A DNA stretch of 64,000 bases, taken from the NCBI RefSeq assembly GCF_019399895.1, contig NC_091882.1:3720001-3784000 (forward strand), given 5' to 3'. The notes beneath the pieces are model-generated. The model searched no databases. It was given only the letters and a program-made list of their open reading frames with translations, and was not told the DNA's origin. Shown here piece after piece: positions 25,630 to 36,813 of the stretch; the first letter of the stretch is position 1; each line of letters starts with the position of its first letter. The position numbers and the translations under genes were made by a program. The DNA comes from Cardiocondyla obscurior (lineage: Eukaryota > Arthropoda > Insecta > Hymenoptera > Formicidae).

Positions 25630-26645
25630 TCACCCTTTGTAGAATGGTTTAAATGCGGTGGTAGCTTCCGTGGGTGGCAAGCTGGCAGTAGTTTGATGCT
25701 GGTGGAGAATGGAATTCTGGCCGACCGGCGAAAAGTCCTTATGCGGCGAGCTTTGTAACCGTGAATTGAAAGACGAGGCGCTGCTGGCTGATCCCGAGCT
25801 CGTCGATAGATAGCCACCGTTACCGGGATGATTCGCGCCGTACGGAATATTAGGATTGCCATTAGTTGCGGCACTAGCGGCGTTGCCACCAGGGCAGTAA
25901 CCGCCCGGTGGTGCCTGGATCACTCCATTCGGCGTGGCCACCTTCATATTCGGTGGTGTTTGGGGTGGAGTGTCCGTGCCAACCTCTGGAAACCCCGCCG
26001 CCGCCGCCGCCGAGGAGGACGCGCTCGAGCTCGAGCCCGACGATGAATTAGGATTGTAATGGAGCTGACCGCCGGACGAGGACGAGAGGAAGCCGCCGTA
26101 TCTCGCGGCAGCGCCCGAGTAGGGCGCCGTCGCCGCCGCCGAAGGGCTCATCCCCGCCGACGAAGGTAGAGCGAACGAACTAGCCAGGTTTCCTCCGCTG
26201 CTACCGTTTCCGCCGCCGGCGCCACCTCCCGCGCCGCCCGGACCGAGCCACGGCTGCTGCGAGTGATGATGGTGTCCCTGATTGGGCACGTGATGCTGCG
26301 GTTGCTGCTGCGGGTAATGCTGCTGATGATGAAGATGATGGTACTGCTGGTGATGAGGATGCGACGGCGGCGGTGGCGTTTTACACGCTGCCGTGTCCGC
26401 TAGAGACCAGATTTTTGGTTTCGTCGCGGGGATCGGCACTCCACCCGCGCTACAGTCCGATTTAATTCCCTCTTCTTTCAGATGGTCCTCACCGCCGTAA
26501 CCTTGGTGGTGGTGATGGTGATGTTGCATCGTATGATGAAAAGGATGCTCGCTTCGTCGACGGTCGTCTTCGAGATCTAACTCGTCTTCATCCTCGAGAT
26601 CTTTCTCGTGTTGCAAAAGTTCCGCTTTCACGTGCCTCATTGGTT
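25630..26645 (-). CDS. Iro class (mirr or ara/caup): Iroquois homeodomain protein, coding exon 5 (Iro box, C-terminus)
   Basis: Codes residues 312-649. The acceptor TTTTCAG ends at 26646, and the split codon G|AA gives Glu312. Order: acidic stretch (about 320-340), His-rich run (about 348-358), the Iro box KPKIWSLADTAACKT at 387-401, His/Gln-rich and Gly/Ser/Ala-rich low complexity, DTPPQTPPNMKV at 536-547 (proline-directed phosphorylation-type TP sites), and FKPFYKG at the end. The TGA at 25632-25630 closes the frame. The same bases read GG|GTGAGT, a strong splice donor at 25633, so this may not be the last exon. No AATAAA was found within about 1 kb past the TGA; the nearest I noticed are near 24.46-24.47 kb. 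The Iro box is the motif that defines the class outside the homeodomain. Confidence 0.93.
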
Positions 26646-26693
26646 CTGAAAACAGTCGAAAAAATTATAATTAATAAAATTAATATTATATAT

Positions 26694-27015
26694 AATATTA
26701 TATATAATATCATAATATAGATAATATTAATAAAATTATTAAAAATAAAAAAAAATGCATAAGGCGATTAAAATAAATTAAAAAAAAAAAGATATGCGCG
26801 AAATATATTGCTCGGCATTCGTCAAAGATTTCTCGGTGATTCGTGAAAGTAGACAATATTATATGTAATATCATAATATAGATTATATTAATAAAATTAT
26901 TAAAAATGAAAAAAAAATGCATAAGGCGATTAAAATAAATTTAAAAAAAAAAGATATGCGCAAAATATATTGCTCGGCATTCGTCGAAGATTTCTCGGTG
27001 ATTCGTGAAAGTAGA
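26694..27015. repeat. 161-bp tandem duplication in intron 4
   Basis: Copies 26694-26854 and 26855-27015 are nearly identical; both contain ATGCATAAGGCGATTAAAAT and a shared CTCGGCATTCGTC block, and differ by a handful of substitutions and one A-run indel pair. The array begins about 50 bases from the exon 5 acceptor, so it sits where the branch point and upstream splicing signals are expected. Confidence 0.93.
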
Positions 27016-28654
27016 TACGCGCGGAAAACGTATATTAATAATTTATAATATTCGATATGCAGAAGTGAAACGTAAAACGGAGTCTTCGTAACGGGATTCC
27101 ACTGTCGCGGAGGGTCGTTGAACGGCGACGGAGCGCGCGGATATTTCTCTTACGCTCCTATACAGTTAAGCTGTAAGGGATGCTGTGAAAAAAGGGAGCG
27201 AAGCCTTCAACCACTTTGGGGCGCGAGAGATTTCGGTCTCCCTTCGGGGCAATGAGTGGGGAGGATATGCGAGCGAGTGGATAACCGACAGATAGAAAGA
27301 GAGAAAGCGAACCGTATCCGTCTCCTTTTCGCCGATCTCTCTGTCCCGTCGTCTCTCGGGGCACTCTACGGATCGTCCCGACCGTCTGCCAGCCACCGAG
27401 CCAAGCCAGGCAGTCAGTCAGGGGTGAGAATTTCATTAAGAGGTTCGAATGTGTCGGCAGAGGGTTTACTTGATGGGTCGTCAAGCGATAATTCCCAAGC
27501 ACGAAGGGCGCGCGGCTATACTCTGCTCGTGCAAGAGAGACGTCGAAATAGACGAAGATAGAAGGGAGAGGGGGGTAGGTGAGAAAAAGAGAGCTTCGGT
27601 TTAGGGCGCACGCATCCCCTTATAAAGGGAGAACTTCTCTCTTATGGACCAACTAAATAGATACTACCGTCGAGTCCACAAGTGGCTCTTTAACTTTTGA
27701 CCCTCTTTTATCAGACGTTAATCTCGTAATCTTCGTGCCGTGCGGCCGGATTCTGCGTTTAAATTGAATAACTAAATTGCATTTGCCTTGGCTTTTCCTC
27801 GTCCGATCGGCGTCGCTCCCGCGAAACTTGCAAGCGGCGTAATCATGTTTCTTTTTCTTTTTTTTTTTTTTTTTTCCATCTCGGAATGTTACATTTCGGT
27901 GATTTACAAGACGCTCCGAACTCGCCCGTGTCTAACTTTATGTAACAATAGTCGGATTCCGAAAGCCCGGGGAGTTTGAATATATATTCTACTTGAATAC
28001 GAATATTTTAACCCTCGCCGCATAGGTGTCTGACAGTCCGTGTGACCTATCTTCTCTCTCAAGCGGCGCGGCGTAGAAATTCATGAGCGCGCCAAAAGCT
28101 TCCCTTTGAATTTCTAAAGGTCACCGGCACAGAGCGAGCGGAGGCAAGTACGTGTATATCCGTCCACATACCGAAAGTGTCGATACACGTACCCGCTATT
28201 TATATAGGAAGAAGAGAGCCGCGAAAAATTTCGACGTAAAAGACGCCAAGCGTCTGTGCTTCCGCGCGACCTTACGCAGAAGTACGGGCGCGACGAATCA
28301 ATTTCCCGTCAGTTCTCGTCGGTCGTTTTCAGTGCATCGTTCGAGCGCTCTGCTTCGAGCCAATCCTTTGAAATTACGAGCCATTGCAGGACGCGTGACG
28401 TAGCAGGATCTAGGTATTCCGAATCGAGAAAGAGAGATCGAGTCGGGAGAGAGAAAGAGAGAGAGAGCGAGAGCGAATCGAAGGAGAAATAGAGCGAGAG
28501 GAGAGAACGAGAGAGATATTCGATATTGGCCAATGTGCGGTGGGGTAATGGTGGCCATAGGAGGGTCCGTACCATTCGTCTCGCCGCGGGCGCCGATACA
28601 TCACCGTACCTCGAACCAGCGTTCTCTCATGTGTGTCTATATACATTTACAATG

Positions 28655-28733
28655 TGTGAGTATATACGTGCATATACATATATGTACATATATGTATACA
28701 CACGTGTATATTATATATTACATACATATATAT
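28655..28733. repeat. TA/CA-rich microsatellite
   Basis: Interrupted ATATAC/ATATGTAC units with local self-complementarity, in intron 4. Confidence 0.8.
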
Positions 28734-30194
28734 GAACTGCGGGCACGGAGTGGATATGGTTCTACGTATGGCTACTCAACCCGGGCGCGCCCTCTCCCTC
28801 TCGCACGCGCGCACGCATACAATTACGTTACTCCTCTCACAGATCTGCGCTCCTCGCGCGCCGTATGTACACCTACACGTCCGTGGTAAGCACACGGGCA
28901 AGCAGCCCGGTCCAGCTCGGGGTGCCCAGTACCAATACCAACGGCGTCGACCCGATCCACCGGGGGACCAAACCGAGGGCCATTAATCTCTTCGCGCGGC
29001 AACCCGCAACCCGTCACTGTGTTTACCCACATGTGAACCATTATGTCCGCCCCCGTGATGTAGAATCCACTCCGCTCCGCGCCGCGCGTTCCGTTTCGCC
29101 GCGAATTCCTAACTCGCCGTTTCCGGTCGTCGCGCGAAGAAATGCACCTTGACGCGAAGCGGGTCGCGCACAGGATACAAATATTCTCGACATTTCGAGC
29201 TACGGGAAAACGAGTCGTAGCATTTCGTATCCGCGTATAATGAGCGCCCGCTCGCGGTGAATCGGGCGTCGGAACGAACCGAAATTGCCGGCCGCGTGTT
29301 TTAGAATCGTCGACCGTAAAAATTCACGGTTGATGGGCGACCCACAGAAGCTCTCGTGGAACGACAGGTACGCGAGCGACAAGGCTAAAAGCTTTATCAT
29401 CGATCTTTCGGTCGGGGCACGGAGCAAAAGATATATTTGAAAGCTATTCAGAAACATTTTCACGTATGGAATTCTCGAAAAAAGATTCAGGCAATCTTTT
29501 AGAAACAACTGACGGACCGCCCGAAGTAAAGTCGCAAGGTTCGATTCATTGTGAGCAAAATGCATACTCGTGCAATACGAGAAACGCCAGCTGATGGGCA
29601 TTCGATATCGGGGAAACTGGTCACGCGAGGAAAACACGCTATCGACATTCCGAAGTCAAAGAGATCGGCTCGCGAACGCCTTGCTCGGCGCCGGATCTAC
29701 GTTGGAGAAACAATTGTAGCTTTCGACGATATTCCTCGGAATATTGATAATAATCTTACGTTTCTAATGATAAAAATTTCGCGATAACACCGGCGACGAA
29801 TTATACCGCAAACGTTATACCGTGCCGTCGTAATTTCTCTCTTTTTCAGACCGCCTTTTAAAGTAGACGCCGCTGACTCGTTTCGAATATTATTATTACT
29901 CTCCCGGCGATTTTTTTTTCTTTTTTTTTTTTTTCTACGACGACGTCAGCAGACACGCCCCTCGTTTCATTTCATTTCACAGTTTGTAGTCCTGTTAGCG
30001 GCGCAAACTAAGATTTCGCGTGTTAACGTCAGCACGCCCTGCGACTGCGAGCAATTTTCTAAATCGCTCTCGCAGATAGCGACGTGAAAACGTGACGGCT
30101 CGTATCTGGAGGCAACGTCTTTTTACTGAATAATGAATTCTGACTTGTTGACGGGCAGCGGATATCATGCGCGGCAAGGAAAAAAGACTCTTAC

Positions 30195-30553
30195 CGGTAT
30201 CGTCAAGGCCTCGCCTCGCCTCTTCGCCGACCCGGTCGCCTCTGTTGTCCGGCGCGAGATCGTCCTTTTCCTTATTGTCCTCGGAATCGGTCAGCACCGC
30301 GTCGTCATCGTCGTCCGTCTTGTTCTTCGGCTCCCAGGTCATCTTGTTCTCCTTTTTCAGACGTCTCCGCGCATTCGCGAACCAAGTCGAGACTTGGGTT
30401 AGCGTCATTTTTGTGATGATAGCCAGCATAATCTTCTCGCCTTTCGTCGGATACGGATTCTTCTTGTGCTCGTTCAGCCAAGCCTTCAAGGTCGCCGTCG
30501 ACTCCCTCGTGGCATTCTTCCGCCGCGCTGCCAGATCGTATCCGGCACCGTAT
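30195..30553 (-). CDS. Iro class (mirr or ara/caup): Iroquois homeodomain protein, coding exon 4 (TALE homeodomain)
   Basis: Codes residues 193-311 with split codons at both ends. The acceptor is a T-run plus CAG at 30556-30554. The donor ACCG|GTAAGA begins at 30194, phase 1. Residues about 198-262 form the DNA-binding domain. It starts DLAARRKNATRE, has the TALE three-residue insertion around NPYPTKGEK in the loop between helices 1 and 2, and the recognition helix VSTWFANARRRLKKENK. Ala at homeodomain position 50 (WFANAR) is the Iroquois hallmark. An acidic tail follows, TWEPKNKTDDDDDA then SEDNKEKDD, as in other family members. All core residues look intact, so the domain should be functional in DNA binding. 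Confidence 0.98.
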
Positions 30554-32092
30554 CTGAAAAAAAACAACGAAAAAGTCAGATTACAATAAAACGTCCCTTA
30601 AAATTCTGCAAAAATTCCGTTACAGTTGAATAAGCAGGGACTCGTAAACAGGAAGTGCAATGCGAGAGAAACCGTGGACGATATTCGCACGCGTTTTTCA
30701 ATTTCCATTATTAGTCGGCCGCTAATTAATCGACGCGTACGAAAAAAAATTCAGAAATCACATCGAAATTATTCGCCGCGTCTCGCCAGTAAGTGTCAAA
30801 CGCAACATTAACGATTGAGTAATCGCTGTTAAAGTAACGCACGTCTGTCGCAAAGTAACTATTGTTCCATATTTGTCGAAACGGGCCACTCCACTCGAGA
30901 AGTGGTATCGTGTCGAGGGTACGAATTCCCCGCAGATTTTGGCAAGTCCAAAGTGCTCCGCACGAGCCCTCGGCTTTTTCTAGATCCCGTCTCCTTTCTC
31001 TCTTCATTTCTCACTCTCTTTCTCTCTTCCTCCGCCTTGCTGAGCATCAAACCCCTCCGGGATAGCAGAGGTGGGAGGGGGAGAGGGAGGCGGGGGCGGT
31101 ATCCTACTGGGTCGAGGGTGATACTCCGGCAAATATATACGGGGAATAAACCCCCAGCGGCGGCGTGATTCCATCGTGCACCCCCGGCACTCACTCGCCG
31201 TAATGGCGATTCGATCGATCCCCTCGCGCCCACCCCCTTCTCGCACAGTCTCGTCTGCTTCTCTCGCCTCTCTCTTCCGTTCCTCCCCGGCCTCCCTTGC
31301 GAAGAACCCGGTATGTGAGTATGTTATACGTAGGTATACTGTTATATACTAAAATACCTATCGACGATCCATCGGCTGTGAAACGATGGAAGGCCACTGG
31401 TTCGCGATAGCGGCGATGGTGGCGGTTAGTAACAATGTTTTGCCTCGAGCAAAACGCATCCTGACGAGATATCTGCCGGCCGTGCTCGTCAGGCCGGGGA
31501 TAAATGAAAATTTCGCAATATCAAACGTCGAGCGGCGAACGATAATCGGTAGACATTGACCGTCGAATAGATTTTCAGAATAATATTCTTGATACATTTC
31601 GTCGGATTTCAGTCGAGATAAATTATTGAATAATTTTTATTAATTGCGCCCGAATAATGTAAACAGGCAATCCAAGTCAGACGTCCATTTTCCACTTTAT
31701 GTAATCGAATTAGCACGAACGCGCCGCGGTAAGATTGGAGAAATCGTTCGGTGCGCACGCGGGGAGGAAGGGCGAGAAAGAGAAAAGCGGAAATCGAGGT
31801 AAATCGAACGAGCGGCGAATTATTAGGTTCCCGCTTTCACTCGACGAGCACAAGGCTGCGCAGCCCCCTCTCCGCAAACTACCCTCCGATTGCCGCTGTC
31901 GATCCGCATCCGAGATTGCCGAGATGACCGCGCCGATGGGGATGGAAACGGCAATCCGACGGGAGGCTGACTCGAAGAAGGTGGAGGACGTTTCACCCTC
32001 TATTAAACTCCCTCGTACAAGAGAAAGGCGGCCGCCAGGATACGTCGCCGGTAAAACGAGCCTCTCCACGTTACTTTTTTTCCCTTTCCTTA

Positions 32093-32117
32093 TTTTTTTT
32101 TTTTTTTTTTTTTTTTT
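32093..32117 (+). repeat. 25-base T homopolymer
   Basis: One of the longest of many T-runs in the window. On the gene's sense strand it is an A-run, inside intron 3. Confidence 0.95.
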
Positions 32118-33951
32118 GCTCTTCTCAAACCACGTTCCTCCTTTCGCCCGCCGCTACCGCAAGAAAGCGGCCATGTCCTCGAAAAAGTCCTATCGATTTC
32201 GATAGGCTTGCGCGTCCGCCATCGAAGCAGTTGCGACCATGTAGCGGAGTAAGACGAAAGCGATAAAATGCACCGAATCACGGTAAAATACTGGTTTATT
32301 CTATTCGCGGATATGCTCTTTTTTTTTTCGCGGAGCAGAAACTGTTTCTATCCTCTCCGATGTTTCTTCAAACTTTTCGTTGCAAGAGACCGCATAAAAA
32401 AAAAGCCTCCTCGATTCGATATTAAAAACAAGAAAGATAACGAAATTCACGGTGGACGGCAACATTTCGGGTTTTCAAATCGGACACTCGTCAAGAATCG
32501 ACAGCGGACGGCGATATAAGCTTGCAGATATAATCGAGGTTCGTCCCCTTCGTTAATATGCGCAATTTCGACTGCCTCCCACACGCCGGGGCCGCGCCGC
32601 GGCGTTGCGCGCCGCGCAATTATCTACATACACAACGAGTCCGCATCGACATTTACATACTAAGTGTACCGTTGCGTGCCGGCAGAGAATCGCTCGGATG
32701 CGATCGCGTCTTGTATATGCGGCGATGCAGATGCGCCGACGAATGGAGGCGAGGTAAAAACTTGGCGAATGCGCGCGACGGCCGGTCCCGATCTTCTTTC
32801 CCTCCCGCGGCATATTTCAGCGCGATTGGTCCGTGAAAAATCCTGTCGTAATTCGCAACCCGCGATGCTCTCGGCGATAACGAATATACCGTTGATACCC
32901 GTCAAGTTTTATTGTGAATTAAAGAGGCGCGAGGAGACGGCCGAATAACGCAGAAAAGAGAAAAGACGTCGCGTCGCCGTTTCGTGGCCACGCGTTACTT
33001 GAAATTTGCAATATGCGTTCCTGTGCTTTTGCAAATACAAGTTTGCGTATTCTAAAGAATTGTAAATCAAGCCGGATGCACAAGATCTAAGCACGCTCAT
33101 AACGCGAGAGATCGCGGCCTAGTAGATTGCGAGTGAATGGCACTATCTGCTATCGTAAAACTCCCCGACGTACGTTTTATCGTCTCTTTGTCGATGGTAA
33201 AGCGAAATCGTGCGAGGTGCGTCCTTGAGGGGCACGACGTATACGGATTTTTAACGCGCGGCCAATAAACGTACAAATATCAAACGCACCACGATTCAAA
33301 TCGTTAATCCGGCCTGGCATTTTGAGTGACTTATTTAAAAAATATCCTTCAATCCCGTGCCGACGATAGGGACATATAGAATAAATAGGAATAAATATCT
33401 TACTGTCAGTCAATAGCTCGTCGAAAGACCGATAATCGAATGTCGACGTTACGCGGATGGCGGATTCGGCAAATAGATTTCGCGCAATAGCGAAATGAAC
33501 TCGGCAGCCGTCGTTGCGCATATTTCTGCACACGTTGGAGATTAATGTCAATTTCGAAGTGCGGGACTGTTTCGTAGGAGTGAAAGGACGGAGAGAGAGA
33601 GAGAGGCGTGTCATATATGCAAAACGAAATTGTCGGCAGATTCAGGGGATAACGGGGTCGAAACAGTAGGATCGAAACGGTAGAAATTCCTCCTCTAAGG
33701 GGAATAATAACGATGCGAAAGGGTGCATAGAGGAGCGCGTAATGCTAGACACTGGCAGCACTCGAGCGACTCATTAGAGGCTTTGCATATGGTGGCGTCA
33801 ACCTCGAAAGGTTAACCAATATTGGCAGAACGCGCGTAATTACGTCCTCCAGCCTGATATAGCCGTGTATATATATAGGTAGCTTCAATAGTTACGCCCG
33901 GGTTCGGATGTGCAAACGTTTCCTACCGACCGACCAGCCAATCTACTGCAT

Positions 33952-34018
33952 ATCTCTCTCTCTCTTTCTCTCTTCCCCCGTCTCCCTCTCTCTTTCTCTC
34001 ATACATACATACATACAC
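33952..34018 (+). repeat. CT microsatellite followed by ATAC tetranucleotide run
   Basis: Interrupted CT repeat to about 34000, then four ATAC units. Intron 3. Confidence 0.88.
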
Positions 34019-36595
34019 CCTCTCTTCCGTGCAATCGCGTATAGCTTACAGCTGCGTTTGCTCCGTACTGCCATCGACAAGATCCGCCCCCTGTACTCGC
34101 ACAATCGCTATGTTCTACGATAGAGCGATATATCCACGTCCAATCAGCGCATCTTTGTTTTTTCTTTTTTTTTTTTTTTTTTTTAATATATATTCTATGA
34201 GAATCACGGAGAGCAATTGCCAGCGAAATTGTGAAACTGCACGACGTTTAACTGGTCCCGGTGTTCGATTTTTATTTTAAGCGAGCAGAAAGACGGCGCG
34301 AGATAGTAGTCGAAATAATTTCTTTTTTCTTTTTTTAATTTTTTTTTCCTTACCGGTTAATAAAACGCACACGCGCTCGTGCGTGCCCTATACGACGACA
34401 TGTCGGGCAGATTTTTTTTTTGTACTATTAGATGCCGTTTCAGGCATATCCCGATGATAGAAAAGAGATAGAAAAGACACAAATAAATAACCGGTTGCGG
34501 GAAATCAAAGGTGATTGTCGAAGAGAAAAAGACCACGCGTTTCTATAATCCCGACGCAGCCACTGTCTATAAGCGATCGTTGATAATAAAAAGCGGTATC
34601 TCCCGATTAGGTTTAAAATTAAGATAGCATCGTTGCGGCATTCACTGACACGGTATCGTATCCTCTTAGTGGATAAAGAGAACGGCAATTATAGCACCGT
34701 TAAATAATTAAAAAAAAAAATATATATATATATATTACATATACAATATACGTTTAAATAAATAAATATATTAAATAAATTTAATTTAATTAAAAGAATT
34801 TGAAATATGTTATCTATATTACGTTTTATAAAATTATGACGCGAAGAAAAAGCGACCGTGCTCATCTGTCATTCGAAAACAATAAGCAATGAGATTCGTA
34901 AGAGTGCGCGATGAAGGCGCGAATGCGGGAAAACGGAGAGAAGTCAGTCAATTTACGCGAAGACAACAGAAAAAACGAGAGGCACTCTTCTCGATCGAAG
35001 TACCCTTCAAAAAAACCTTTTGGCGGCGGCAGTAACGACATATTTCTCATTTCCTGTAATCAGAACGTTCGCGTCGGAGCGTCCCAATCGAGCCGCTTCA
35101 ATTTATACCCTCGCGCGGGACACCCCTTTCTTGTATCGTGCAACGCAGCCCGCAACTTTCAACGCCGCCCAATAAAACAATAGCGGCCCGACGGCGTCGA
35201 AAGTGACGGGGGCACGTAGTAACCTGTTAAGGGAAGAGAGCGACCCCGGGGCGGAGATGAGGGAGAATCGAGCGAGAGAGCGGCCGTCGTATTATTAAGC
35301 AAGTAAATTAATAGAGGCTTGTCCAGGAGAGGTGGTGAGAGAGCGAAGCAGTAAGGGCGCTGAATTCCACGATAAACAATGCCTACCGTCGGAGTTTCTC
35401 TGGTAGGCGCCGCCGCCGCCACCACCCGCGCCGCCGTCGAGCACATGCAGACTATACAACCGCCCGAAGGGGTGAGTCTGGAAGAGGAAGGGAGAAGCCT
35501 CCCGTTGCGTGAGTCGCTTGCCTACTCCTGAGCGTCGAGCGCGAACGTACGCGGACGTTTGTGTGCGCGTCGGTATATATGTATGCGTTCGCCAGGCGGA
35601 CACGAGGGTTGCTAAGCGAAGCAAGTAAAGCACCTGTGGGAGCCGACTCGTTCGGAGGATACGGAGGTGGTCGAGGAAGTAGTCGAAAGGGAGTAGACGT
35701 ACGCGAGTGAGCGCGCGAGGAACGGACGAGAAGAAGAGAGGGAGAGATAAAGAGAGATTTAGCGCCAGAGAGAAAACGAGATGGCGACGGGGGTGGAAGC
35801 GAGAGAGCGGACGAAGTCGACGAGAGTGGTGAGTAAAGCAGAGAGAGGCCTGGCGAACGGGCGAGCCAACCCCGGGGAGGAAGCCAATCAATAAACTCAC
35901 TCGCTCGCTCGCTCTCCTACGGAGAGAGATCTACTGCTCTCCCTACGCTCGCGATGTGGCGATACGTGTGGCCGTGTATACGTGTACGCGTGCACGCCGG
36001 TGTACGTATGTACACACGTTCAACCTGGAAGCCTCCATTATATACGCCCACTCGGCTGCCTACAGCCATTTTGTAGCCGTCCGTCGTGTTTGGCCTAACT
36101 CGAGCGCCGGTACCTTCAACCCCTTTGGAACAAAATTCGGAAATCGCGGCGGCAGTCACTTCGTCCGAATATCAAGTCGATCGATGACAATTATATCAGA
36201 CGCTACCGTATTAACGTAATCGCGGACGATCCGCTGGCGCGAGCAAACTATATGCGTAACCCCGTGATTGAGCGAGATAAAAAAAAAAAAAAAATTACAA
36301 CTTAAATCCGATAAATATTCGCCGCGTCGTGCACCGTGTATTAATGCGAGAGTTGCCGCGGCTCTCATCTCGCCGGTACGACCGGCACGATTTTAACGGT
36401 CCATCCGCCACAAACGGCGTGCTTCTCCAGGTGCTCGGCCGAGGGGGAGATATTACGGATTCGCGATAACGATAACCGTTGTCGCGCAGAAACGTTTTCA
36501 GCGAAGTATACGCGGCGAGCACGACGGGATCGTGACTCTTGTTTTAATGGCGCGCGGAGGTAACGGGACAGGGGTAAGAGGGAAGATAACTCGGC

Positions 36596-36622
36596 GCTCT
36601 CTCTCTCTCTTTCTCTCTCTTT
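36596..36622 (+). repeat. CT dinucleotide microsatellite
   Basis: CT repeat with TT interruptions, about 60 bases beyond the exon 3 donor, in intron 3. Confidence 0.9.
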
Positions 36623-36679
36623 CGGTGGTAGTTTAATCTAATGGAACCGAGAGACCATGAAACCTGGCGATAAACTTAC

Positions 36680-36813
36680 CCGTAGGCGGCCAGGGTTGGA
36701 TCGTAAGGGTAGTAACCCGTGGCGGCAGGTTGAAGGGCGGCCGTGCCCCAGGCAGCACCCATATCCGCCGTCATGCCCATCCCCGTCGCGTCCTTCAGCC
36801 CGTACGGATTACC
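36680..36813 (-). CDS. Iro class (mirr or ara/caup): Iroquois homeodomain protein, coding exon 3
   Basis: Codes residues 148-191 plus two bases of codon 192. The acceptor TCTTGCAG ends at 36814. The donor GG|GTAAGTTTA begins at 36679, so the intron is phase 2. The peptide begins GNPYGLKD, passes through an Ala/Met/Gly-rich stretch with AAWGTAALQP, and ends TGYYPYDPTLAAYG, the block that always sits directly before the Iroquois homeodomain. The exon lies within a longer minus-strand frame and has no ATG at its edge, so it was found from the splice sites and the family motif. The TLAAYGYGAGYDL junction lacks the insertion I recall from fly Araucan, which is a weak hint towards mirror. Confidence 0.93.

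Larger units (their letters stand above)
26646..30194 (-). other. Intron 4 (3549 bp)
   Basis: GT-AG intron, phase 1. It contains the 161-bp tandem duplication close to its 3' end, a GA-rich stretch at about 28423-28515 and a TA/CA-rich microsatellite at 28655-28733. No exon recognised. Confidence 0.9.
30554..36679 (-). other. Intron 3 (6126 bp)
   Basis: GT-AG intron, phase 2, interrupting the codon just before the homeodomain. It holds a 25-T run (32093-32117), CT microsatellites with an ATAC run (33952-34018), a CT run (36596-36622), a G-rich tract (31073-31096), and an alternating purine-pyrimidine stretch (35953-36018). A minus-strand frame of 201 codons at 35295-35900 is CT/GA-biased and looks noncoding. 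Confidence 0.9.

Noticed and set aside
26710..26922. 70-codon minus-strand frame in intron 4
   Set aside because: Produced by the 161-bp tandem duplication; its peptide repeats itself and is AT-driven.
29534..29545. GGTTCGATTC resembling a tRNA B box
   Set aside because: No A box or cloverleaf arms at the right distance.
35295..35900. 201-codon minus-strand open frame in intron 3
   Set aside because: Driven by CT/GA-biased sequence that suppresses stop codons; no domain.
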